Source: Myceligenerans indicum (GTDB lineage Bacteria; Actinomycetota; Actinomycetes; Actinomycetales; Cellulomonadaceae). Taken from it: a stretch of 38,317 bases of DNA. The notes below the pieces were generated by a model. The model was not told the DNA's origin, did no database searches, and worked only from the letters and a program-made list of their open reading frames with translations. The stretch lies in contig NZ_JABBYC010000044.1 in the NCBI RefSeq assembly GCF_016742955.1, positions 1 through 38,317 on the forward strand, read 5' to 3'. Shown piece by piece: positions 31,691 to 38,317 of the stretch (positions are counted from its first letter, which is position 1; every line of letters begins with the position of its first letter). The translations under genes and the position numbers were made by a program.

Positions 31691-34600
31691 GTGCCCCCGC
31701 AGACTCGTCGCGCCCAGGTCCCTGCCGACACCGACGCCACGACCGCCGCCCGGATCACCGAGGAGGAGGCCCGGCTGGCCGCCCAGGCCGAGGCCCAGGA
31801 CGCGGCGGCCTCCGCCCGCGAAGCGGTCGCGCACGCTCTGCGCACCGTCGTCGCGGGCGACGTCGACCACTCCACGCGACGGCGCGCGGAATACTCCACG
31901 GACGCCTCGAACTACCGCGTGGTGCCCGAGATGGTGCTCTTCCCCACCTCGATCGAGGATGTCACCGCGGCGCTCGCGGTGCTCCGTGAGCTCGACGTGC
32001 CGGTGACCGCACGAGGCGCCGGCACCTCCGTGGCCGGGAACTCGGTCGGCACAGGTGTGGTGATCGACTTCTCGCGTCACCTCGGCGAGGTGATCGAAAT
32101 CGATCCGGACGCCCGCACCGCGCGGGTGCAGCCGGGCACGGTGATGTCCGAGCTGCAGGCCGCCGCGAAGCCGCACGGCCTGCGCTTCGGACCGGACCCG
32201 AGCACGCAGAACCGCGCCACTCTCGGCGGCATGATCGGGAACAACGCCTGCGGCCCGCACGCCGTGGCCTACGGGCGCACGGCCGACAACGTGGTCTCGC
32301 TGGACGTGATCGACGGGCAGGGCCGCCGCTTCGTGGCGGGCTCCGGCGACCCGGACTTCACGGCCGTCCCCGGCCTCAAGGAGCTGGTGCGGGACAACCT
32401 CGCGCTCATCCGCACGGAGTTCGGCCGGTTCGGCCGCCAGGTCAGCGGATACTCGCTGGAGCACCTTCTCCCGGAGAACGGCTCCGACCTCGCCCGGGCC
32501 CTGGTCGGCACGGAAGGCACCCTGGTCACCGTGTGCGAGGCCACGCTCGATCTGGTGCCCCTGCCGAGCGCGCCGACACTCGTCGTGCTCGGCTACCCCG
32601 ACATGGCGACGGCCGCCGACGACGTCCCGGCGCTGCTCCGCTTCGACCCGCTCGCCGTCGAGGGGCTGGACGCCCGGCTGGTCGACGTCGTCCGCCGCGC
32701 CAAGGGCGCGCAGTCCGTACCCGAGCTGCCCGACGGCGCGGGCTGGCTGATGATCGAGGTCGGAGGCGAGACGCAGGACGAAGCGCTCGGGCGGGCGCAG
32801 GCGATCGCGGACGCGTCGTCGGCCCTCGGCAGCGCGGTCCTGCCCGCGGGCGCGGACGCGGCCCGCATGTGGCAGATCCGGGCCGACGGCGCCGGCCTCG
32901 CCGGCCGCACCCCCGCGGGAGAGCAGGCCTGGCCCGGCTGGGAGGACTCCGCCGTCCCGCCGGAGAAGCTGGGCGACTACCTGCGCGACCTCCAGGCCCT
33001 CATGGACCGCTACGGCGTGGACGGGCTCCCGTACGGCCACTTCGGCGACGGCTGCGTCCACCTGCGCATCGACATCCCGCTCGAGGCGTCCGGCTCGGTG
33101 CTGCGCACGTTCATGCACGACGCCGCCGAGCTCGTGGCCAGGCACGGCGGCTCGCTGTCCGGCGAGCACGGCGACGGCCGTGCCCGCTCCGAGCTGCTGC
33201 CCCTGATCTACTCGCCCGAGGCGATCCGGCTCATGGAGCAGTTCAAGGCCCTGTTCGACCCGGACGACCGGATGAACCCCGGCGTGGTGGTGCGCCCGCG
33301 CGGCATCGACCAGGACCTGCGCCGGCCCGCCGCCCGGCCGACGTCGTCGCGCAAGCCCCTGCCCGGACCGGTCGGTCTGCTGCTCGGCGGCCCCGCGACC
33401 CGTTCGGGCTACACCGGCTTCGGGTTCGCGCACGACCACCACGACCTCACCTCCGCCGTGCACCGCTGCGTCGGTGTCGGGAAGTGCCGGGCCGACAACG
33501 GCCCGTCCGGCGGCTTCATGTGCCCGAGCTACCAGGCCACACGCGACGAGAAGGACGTCACGCGCGGCCGCGCCCGCGTCCTGCAGGAGGCCGTCAACGG
33601 CACCCTGGTGGGCGGCCTCGCGGCACCCGAGGTGCGTGAGTCCCTCGACCTGTGCCTGAGCTGCAAGGCGTGCTCGTCGGACTGCCCGGCCGGGGTCGAC
33701 ATGGCGCAGTACAAGTCCGAGGTGCTGCACCGTACCTACCAGGGGCGGCTCCGGCCGATCGACCACTACGTGCTCGGCTGGCTGCCGCGCTGGGCCCGGC
33801 TCGCGGGGCCGTTCGCCCGGCTCGTCAACAAGGTTCTGAGGCCCCGCTGGGTGCAGAAGGCCGTGCTGTGGGCGGGCGGGATGGACCCGCGGCGCAAGAT
33901 GGTGCGGTTCGCCGAGGTCCCGTTCCGCGAGTGGTGGCGCCGCGGCGGAGCTACCGCGGGCGTGCCCGGCCTGCGGGTGGGCGGTGCGCCGGGCCGGGAG
34001 GCCGAGACCGCCGCCAGGCTCGCCGACAAGCCCACGGTGGTGCTGTGGGCGGACTCCTTCAGCGACACGATCTCGCCGTCGGTCCCGCAGGCCGCGGTCG
34101 ACGTGCTCACCGCCATGGGCTACGAGGCCGTGGTGCCCGACGACGGTGCCTGCTGCGGCATCACCTGGATCTCGACCGGCCAGCTCGACGGGGCCAAGCG
34201 GCGCCTGGAGAACCTCCTGCGCGTGCTCGGGCCGTACGCGGTCAACGGGATCCCGATCCTGGGGCTGGAGCCCTCCTGCACCGCCGTCCTGCGGTCCGAC
34301 CTGGTGGACCTGTTCCCCGACGACCCGCGCGCGCTCGCCGTCTCCCGGGCCGTCGTGACCGTCGCCGAGCTCCTGTCCGGCGAGCGCGGTGAGGACGGCA
34401 TCGCGCTCCCGGCCCCGAGCCCGGACTGGACGATGCCGTCGCTGGAGGACGTCACCGCCGTCGTGCAGCCGCACTGCCACCAGTACTCGGTGATGGGCTT
34501 CGCCGCCGACCGCGAGGTGCTCACCTCTGCGGGGGCGACGGTCAAGGAGCTGGCGGGATGCTGCGGGCTCGCGGGGAACTTCGGGATGCAGAAGGGCCAC

Positions 34601-34780
34601 TACGACGTGTCGGTGGCCGTCGCCGAGAACGCGTTGCTCCCGGCGCTGCGCGAGGCCGCGCCGGGGGACGTCTACCTCGCGGACGGGTTCTCGTGCCGCA
34701 CCCAGGCGGACCATCTCGCGGACGTCCAGGGCAAGGCGCTGGTGGAGCTGATCGCGGAGCGCCTGCCGAGCCGGGCCTGA
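31691..34780 (+). CDS. FAD- and Fe-S-binding D-2-hydroxyacid dehydrogenase (YdiJ-like)
   Basis: The 1029-aa single-chain enzyme fuses a GlcD-type FAD domain with an Fe-S half, like E. coli YdiJ (about 1018 aa, D-2-hydroxyglutarate/D-lactate type). The FAD domain (about 45-535) has ARGAGTSVAGNSVG, NRATLGGMIGNNACGPH, GTEGTLV and YGHFGDGCVHLR. Two cysteine clusters follow (about 595-615; then LCLSCKACSSDCPAG, a C-x2-C-x2-C-x3-CP ferredoxin site). The C-terminus carries CCG-type motifs (DDGACCGITW, ELAGCCGLAGNFG). Electrons probably go to a quinone at the membrane. D-lactate and D-2-hydroxyglutarate are the likely substrates. Confidence 0.9.
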   Translation: MPPQTRRAQVPADTDATTAARITEEEARLAAQAEAQDAAASAREAVAHALRTVVAGDVDHSTRRRAEYSTDASNYRVVPEMVLFPTSIEDVTAALAVLRELDVPVTARGAGTSVAGNSVGTGVVIDFSRHLGEVIEIDPDARTARVQPGTVMSELQAAAKPHGLRFGPDPSTQNRATLGGMIGNNACGPHAVAYGRTADNVVSLDVIDGQGRRFVAGSGDPDFTAVPGLKELVRDNLALIRTEFGRFGRQVSGYSLEHLLPENGSDLARALVGTEGTLVTVCEATLDLVPLPSAPTLVVLGYPDMATAADDVPALLRFDPLAVEGLDARLVDVVRRAKGAQSVPELPDGAGWLMIEVGGETQDEALGRAQAIADASSALGSAVLPAGADAARMWQIRADGAGLAGRTPAGEQAWPGWEDSAVPPEKLGDYLRDLQALMDRYGVDGLPYGHFGDGCVHLRIDIPLEASGSVLRTFMHDAAELVARHGGSLSGEHGDGRARSELLPLIYSPEAIRLMEQFKALFDPDDRMNPGVVVRPRGIDQDLRRPAARPTSSRKPLPGPVGLLLGGPATRSGYTGFGFAHDHHDLTSAVHRCVGVGKCRADNGPSGGFMCPSYQATRDEKDVTRGRARVLQEAVNGTLVGGLAAPEVRESLDLCLSCKACSSDCPAGVDMAQYKSEVLHRTYQGRLRPIDHYVLGWLPRWARLAGPFARLVNKVLRPRWVQKAVLWAGGMDPRRKMVRFAEVPFREWWRRGGATAGVPGLRVGGAPGREAETAARLADKPTVVLWADSFSDTISPSVPQAAVDVLTAMGYEAVVPDDGACCGITWISTGQLDGAKRRLENLLRVLGPYAVNGIPILGLEPSCTAVLRSDLVDLFPDDPRALAVSRAVVTVAELLSGERGEDGIALPAPSPDWTMPSLEDVTAVVQPHCHQYSVMGFAADREVLTSAGATVKELAGCCGLAGNFGMQKGHYDVSVAVAENALLPALREAAPGDVYLADGFSCRTQADHLADVQGKALVELIAERLPSRA

Positions 34781-34801
34781 CGCGCCCGGCCGGCTGAACG
34801 G

Positions 34802-35527
34802 TCAGGCTGAGGGGAACCGGGCGAACCGGCCGACGGCCGCGCGGACCTCGGCCGGGAGCTCGTTCCAGTCGTCGACCGTGTCCAGATCGACGGCGGTGCC
34901 GGGGCGCCTGACCGTCACCGCCCGCACCCCGAGGCGTGCGGCCTCGGCCTCGTGGGCGCCCCGGCTGTCCGGCCCGAACCGGAAGCGGAACCCGGGTGCC
35001 GCCCCGCCGCGCAGGAGCAGCAGGTTCGTCCCGCGCCCGGCTCGGTCGGTCGCGACCACGACGTCGGCGGCCCGAGCGACCAGGTCCGTGAGGTCCGCGG
35101 GAGTGAGGGCGGGAAGATCCGCATGGGCGACGAGCAGCGAACGTGTCGCCTCGTCGGCACCGCCGTGCTCCGGTTCCCCCGCGCCGCAGTACTCCCGGGC
35201 GGCGTCGAGTGCGGCGTTCAGTCCGGGCCGCTCCGGTGACTGGGCCAGGAACGTCAGGTCGCCGACGTCGGACAGCTCACCGAGCGCCGAGCGGGCGAAA
35301 CCAGCATCCGCGGTGACCACGACGACCCGGTCCACCTGCGGCGTCGCCAGCAGCGTGCCGGTCACGTGCTGGGCCAGGGCGGTGATGAGGGCACGGCGCG
35401 CGTCGTCGTCCAGGACGGTCGCGAGGCGCGACTTGCCGGAGACACCGTCGCGCAGAGGGACGACGGCGGTGATACCGGTCGCGGGCGCGCCGGTACCGGT
35501 GGCTCGGGCCGCGCCGGGACCGTTCAC
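34802..35527 (-). CDS. cofC: F420 precursor guanylyltransferase CofC/FbiD
   Basis: The 241-aa nucleotidyltransferase activates a phospho-lactate or phosphoenolpyruvate with GTP for coenzyme F420 synthesis. Visible are VVPLRDGVSGKSRLA (N-terminal nucleotide loop), VVVVTADAGFA, SPERPGLNAALDAA, LLVAHADLPAL (metal site) and RGTNLLLL. The GTG at 35527 overlaps the cofD stop by 4 nt (GTGA), so product and user enzyme are coupled. It converges with the dehydrogenase gene. Confidence 0.9.
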   Translation of the reverse strand: MNGPGAARATGTGAPATGITAVVPLRDGVSGKSRLATVLDDDARRALITALAQHVTGTLLATPQVDRVVVVTADAGFARSALGELSDVGDLTFLAQSPERPGLNAALDAAREYCGAGEPEHGGADEATRSLLVAHADLPALTPADLTDLVARAADVVVATDRAGRGTNLLLLRGGAAPGFRFRFGPDSRGAHEAEAARLGVRAVTVRRPGTAVDLDTVDDWNELPAEVRAAVGRFARFPSA

Positions 35528-36495
35528 GTGCCCAGCCCGAGCAGTTCTCGCGCGAGGCGTTCGCGACCGTCGGGCCCGCCCATGATCGTGTCGGTGACCA
35601 GGACCTCGAACCCGAGATCGGCGATCGGGCCGGACAGGTGGGCATCGCGCTCGTCGATGCACATCACGTCTGCCAGCTCGGTGTACAGCCGGGCCACGCC
35701 CAGCGCCGACACCTCGTGGCCCAGCGACTCCAGGATCTGCGCGGCGGGTCCCTTGATCGCGGCCCCGCCGACGATCGGGCTGACGGCGACGCGGCGCGCC
35801 GCGGTCCCGGTCAGGGCGTCGCGCACCCCCGGTACGGCGAGGACGGGGTCGATCGACAGGAACGGGTTCGACGGCGCGAGCAGCACCAGCTCGGCCTCGC
35901 GCAGCGCGTCGACCACGCCGGGCGCGGGGCGGGTCGCCTCCGCGCCCTCGAAGTGCAGGCCGAGCACCTCGTCGGAATGCTGGTGGCCCACGAAGTACTC
36001 CTGGAAGCCGAGCCGTCCCGAGGGGGTGTCGACCATCGTGGCCAGGGAGTCGTCCGTGACGGGCAGGATGCGCGGACGCACGCCGAGCGACTCCGCGATC
36101 TGGGACGTCACCGCCGACAGCGGGCTGCCGGAGCGTAGCCGGGCCGTCCGGACGATGTGCGTCGCGAGGTCCAGGTCGCCGAGCGTGAACCACGTGTCCT
36201 CGCCCAGCCGGGCGAGCTGTTCGAGCGTCGCGTAGGTCTCCCCGCGCAGGCCCCAGCCTCGTTCCTCGTCGTTGAGCTCGGCGAGTGTGTACAGGACGGT
36301 GTCGATGTCGGGGGATATCCACAGGCCGTGCAGCTCGGTGTCGTCGCCGACGTTCACGACGACGGTCAGGGGGTGCCGGGGTGCCGGATTCCCGGAGATC
36401 GGCATCGGCTCGTCGGACGGTCGCAGGGCCAGGTCGAGGCCGTGCGCGAGGCGGGCGCCGCCGACCCCGCCGGCCAGGAGAGTCACTCGTTCCAC
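35524..36495 (-). CDS. cofD: 2-phospho-L-lactate transferase CofD/FbiA
   Basis: The 323-aa transferase joins the CofC product to Fo in F420 synthesis. It begins MERVTLLAGGVGGAR and shows VVVNVGDDTELHGLWISPDIDTVLYTL, WFTLGDLDLATH, LLAPSNPFLSIDPVLAVPG and SPIVGGAAIKGPA, all typical. GTG 36495 lies exactly 7 nt after a TAGGCT box; GTG 36486 is the next candidate. The glutamate ligase (cofE/fbiB) is not in the window. Confidence 0.93.
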   Translation of the reverse strand: MERVTLLAGGVGGARLAHGLDLALRPSDEPMPISGNPAPRHPLTVVVNVGDDTELHGLWISPDIDTVLYTLAELNDEERGWGLRGETYATLEQLARLGEDTWFTLGDLDLATHIVRTARLRSGSPLSAVTSQIAESLGVRPRILPVTDDSLATMVDTPSGRLGFQEYFVGHQHSDEVLGLHFEGAEATRPAPGVVDALREAELVLLAPSNPFLSIDPVLAVPGVRDALTGTAARRVAVSPIVGGAAIKGPAAQILESLGHEVSALGVARLYTELADVMCIDERDAHLSGPIADLGFEVLVTDTIMGGPDGRERLARELLGLGT

Positions 36496-36502
36496 GCCCC
36501 CG

Positions 36503-36508
36503 AGCCTA
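36503..36508 (-). promoter_or_regulatory. -10 box TAGGCT, cofDC unit
   Basis: TAGGCT on the minus strand is followed by 7 nt and GTG 36495, fixing the start of cofD. Confidence 0.5.
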
Positions 36509-36523
36509 TGCGCCGTGCGCGGC

Positions 36524-36574
36524 TGCCCCGGCCGGCGTCCTGCCCCGGCCGGCGTCCTGCGGCGGCGGTGTCCC
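36524..36574. repeat. 17-nt tandem repeat, two perfect units and a degenerate one
   Basis: TGCCCCGGCCGGCGTCC occurs at 36524-36540 and 36541-36557, followed by a diverged third copy (36558-36574). It lies between the divergent cofD and MTH1187-family genes. Confidence 0.75.
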
Positions 36575-36629
36575 GCCATCTCACGGCCTGGCGGACCGCC
36601 GGGGCGTCTCGCCGTGCCACGATGGGGGC

Positions 36630-36953
36630 ATGGCTCTCTTCGCGTTCTCCGTGGCCCCGATGACCGGCGGCGACTCGGTCTCCGCAGCGGTGGCCGAGGC
36701 CGTCCGCATCGTGCGGGAGTCCGGCCTGCCGAACCGCACCACCTCGATGTTCACCGAGATCGAGGGCGAGTGGGACGAGGTGATGCCCGTCATCAAGGCC
36801 GCGACCGACGCCGTCGCGGCCGGCGGCCATCGCACCTCGCTCGTCGTCAAGGCCGACATCCGGCCCGGGGCGGCGCCCGGTCAGATCGACAGCAAGATCG
36901 CCCGCGTCGAGGAACGCCTGACGACGGGCGACGAGTCCCTGGGTCACAGCTAG
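36630..36953 (+). CDS. MTH1187-family thiamine-binding protein
   Basis: The 107-aa protein begins MALFAFSVAPMTGGDSVSAA and contains NRTTSMFTEIEGEWDEVMPV. This is the layout of the MTH1187/YkoF-type ferredoxin-fold proteins that bind thiamine or its precursors. No TPP-riboswitch-like sequence is visible upstream. ATG 36630 lies 6 nt after a possible CACGAT -10 (36618-36623), with GGGGG immediately before it. Confidence 0.82.
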   Translation: MALFAFSVAPMTGGDSVSAAVAEAVRIVRESGLPNRTTSMFTEIEGEWDEVMPVIKAATDAVAAGGHRTSLVVKADIRPGAAPGQIDSKIARVEERLTTGDESLGHS

Positions 36954-36990
36954 CGGCGACGCGCCACAGCGGAATGGGCCTGTTTGCCCG

Positions 36991-37019
36991 TTTCTTATTG
37001 AACGGAACTCCAGTAGCGT
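36991..37019 (+). promoter_or_regulatory. Candidate promoter of beta-propeller gene
   Basis: TTTCTT (36991-36996) and TAGCGT (37014-37019) are 17 nt apart. A start near 37026 would leave a leader of about 33 nt containing the GAGGAG ribosome site before ATG 37059. This region is locally AT-richer. Confidence 0.4.
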
Positions 37020-37058
37020 GTTCCCGACCACTCGCCTCAACGCCGAGGAGATGCCGTC

Positions 37059-38279
37059 ATGGCAACGCGCTCACGGATCCTGCCCGCCGTCGCCGCCGCG
37101 ACGCTGCTGCTCACCGGCGCGGGGACACCCGCTCACGCCGAACCGCCGCCACGAGAGGTCCTGTTCGTCGCGAACAACTGGGACGGCACGGCCTCGGTGG
37201 TGACCTCCGACGCCTCGCTGTCACCCGTCGGCGAGCTGAACCTGATCCCCGACCGGGACGAGCGGATGACCGAGATCCGCTGGAACCCGATCTGGCTGGC
37301 CTTCTTCCTCGGGATCCGCGAATCGGTCGGCGAGGGACACGACCAGTTCGCCGACGACATGTACTCGACCCCGGACGGGTCCGCCGTCGTCGTCTCCCGG
37401 CCGAGCTTCGCCGACGTCGTCTCCATCGACGTACGCACCGGCGAGATCAACTGGAGGTTCCGCGTGGACGGCTACCGCGCGGACCACATGGCCCTGTCCC
37501 CGGACGGGACGCGCGTCGCCGTGTCCGCCTCGACCGCCAACCGCGTGCACGTGCTCGACCTCGCCACCGGCGAGGAGGCCGGGTCGTTCCCCACCGGTGA
37601 CAAGCCGCACGAGAACGTGTTCACCGCAGACGGCCGCATCTGGAACATGTCCATCGGCGAGGTGAACAACGACCTGGACGAGCCCTGGCTGGACTTCACC
37701 AAGGGCGACCGCGTCATCACCGTCGCCGACGCGGAGACGTTCGACGTCGTGCGGGAGATCGACATGCGAGACCGGCTGGACGCCTTCGGCCTGCCCGCGG
37801 GCGAGGGATGGTCCGACGCCGTCCGGCCCGCCGCGTTCAGCCCGGACGAGTCGACGCTGTACTTCCAGGTCTCGTTCTACAACGGGTTCTTCGAGTACGA
37901 CGTCGCGGCGGACCGGATCACCCGGCAGCACACGCTCCCCGAGAGGTTCGACGGCAGCCGCACCGACATGGTCAACGACTCACGGCACCACGGGCTGGCC
38001 ATGCAGCCGGACGGCGACCGGCTGTGCGTCGCCGGGACGATGGACGACTACGCGGTGATCGTGGACCGCGAGACGTTCGACGAGGGACCTCTTGTGGGGA
38101 TCGACAAGCCCTACTGGGCCACGGTGACGGGAGACGGACGGGCCTGCGTGGTCTCGGAGTCCGGTGCGGACCAGGTGACCTCGATCGACTTCGGCACCGG
38201 CGAGAAGATCGCGTCGACACCGGTGGGCGACCATCCGCAGCGGGTCCGGCTCGGTCACGTCCCGTCGGACTGGTCCTGA
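37059..38279 (+). CDS. Secreted YVTN-type beta-propeller protein
   Basis: The 406-aa exported protein has a signal peptide (1-27, ending PAHA). Repeated propeller blades follow: SPDGTRVAVSASTANRVHVL, DLATGEEAGSFPTGDKP and SGADQVTSIDFGTGEKIAST, which resemble YVTN/NHL-type surface repeats. No enzymatic motif or sorting signal is seen, so it is probably released or loosely bound. ATG 37059 has GAGGAG about 9 nt upstream. The last 38 nt of the window hold nothing recognisable. Confidence 0.85.
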   Translation: MATRSRILPAVAAATLLLTGAGTPAHAEPPPREVLFVANNWDGTASVVTSDASLSPVGELNLIPDRDERMTEIRWNPIWLAFFLGIRESVGEGHDQFADDMYSTPDGSAVVVSRPSFADVVSIDVRTGEINWRFRVDGYRADHMALSPDGTRVAVSASTANRVHVLDLATGEEAGSFPTGDKPHENVFTADGRIWNMSIGEVNNDLDEPWLDFTKGDRVITVADAETFDVVREIDMRDRLDAFGLPAGEGWSDAVRPAAFSPDESTLYFQVSFYNGFFEYDVAADRITRQHTLPERFDGSRTDMVNDSRHHGLAMQPDGDRLCVAGTMDDYAVIVDRETFDEGPLVGIDKPYWATVTGDGRACVVSESGADQVTSIDFGTGEKIASTPVGDHPQRVRLGHVPSDWS

Positions 38280-38317
38280 CCTTTGTCCCGCCCCGCCACC
38301 CCGACCCTGTCTGTTTT

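Noticed and set aside
30785..34714. 1309-codon open frame on the minus strand opposite the FAD/Fe-S dehydrogenase
   Set aside because: Its product is Arg/Gly/His-rich without any domain, whereas the plus strand encodes a full conserved enzyme. Long antisense frames are expected from strong third-position GC bias.
36575..36629. TPP riboswitch before the thiamine-binding protein gene
   Set aside because: The leader is too short and has no CUGAGA-type core; the gene appears nearly leaderless.

Overview
The window is high-GC actinobacterial chromosome (about 70% GC by eye, many GTG starts, TANNNT -10 boxes). The gene set suggests a Micrococcales soil or plant-litter bacterium of the Cellulosimicrobium / Isoptericola / Promicromonospora type: a GlnR-type nitrogen regulator, a Crp/GlxR regulator beside nth, F420 genes cofC-cofD, DUF2516, two secreted GH18 chitinases with CBM5/12 domains, and a 2-methylcitrate operon. 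The placement is inferred from gene content only.

Layout. 1-300: tail of a probable IS481-type transposase, a perfect hairpin and tRNA-Pro(CGG). 300-4400: RidA and DUF4177 genes (minus), divergent from a class A penicillin-binding protein and a metallophosphoesterase. 4400-7300: a 500-bp gene-free stretch with a 14-nt tandem array and a cluster of CCTCAA/TTGAGG boxes, then a processive-type GT2 glycosyltransferase, a 52-aa peptide that is little more than a LAXTG sorting signal, and an OmpR-family response regulator. 7300-11900: Crp-family regulator and the prpD-prpB-prpC operon (minus). 12000-14700: nth, an alpha/beta hydrolase lacking the usual nucleophile, and a GlnR-like regulator. 14900-21200: housekeeping membrane and metabolic genes (FUSC, YgfZ, nitrobindin-like protein, a 38-aa membrane protein, DsrE, DUF2516, asparaginase, Dtd). 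21300-28000: a LuxR-type regulator without a visible ATPase domain and two chitinases. 28200-30800: ECF sigma factor, membrane-anchored probable anti-sigma and OsmC. 30800-34800: nitroreductase divergent from a YdiJ-like FAD/Fe-S dehydrogenase. 34800-38280: cofC-cofD, a thiamine-binding MTH1187-family protein and a secreted beta-propeller.

How the genes work together. prpDBC form the core of propionyl-CoA disposal by the 2-methylcitrate cycle. The two chitinases with the LuxR-type regulator look like a chitin-use locus. The GT2 enzyme, sorting-signal peptide and response regulator look like a regulated surface-glycan module, the least conventional part of the window. Sigma factor, membrane partner and OsmC may form an envelope or oxidative stress unit.

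Two patterns run through the window. First, many transcription-unit heads without a Shine-Dalgarno have a TANNNT-like hexamer exactly 6-7 nt before the start codon, as expected for leaderless mRNAs. Second, five intergenic gaps carry short tandem arrays (13-17 nt period), each with its own unit.
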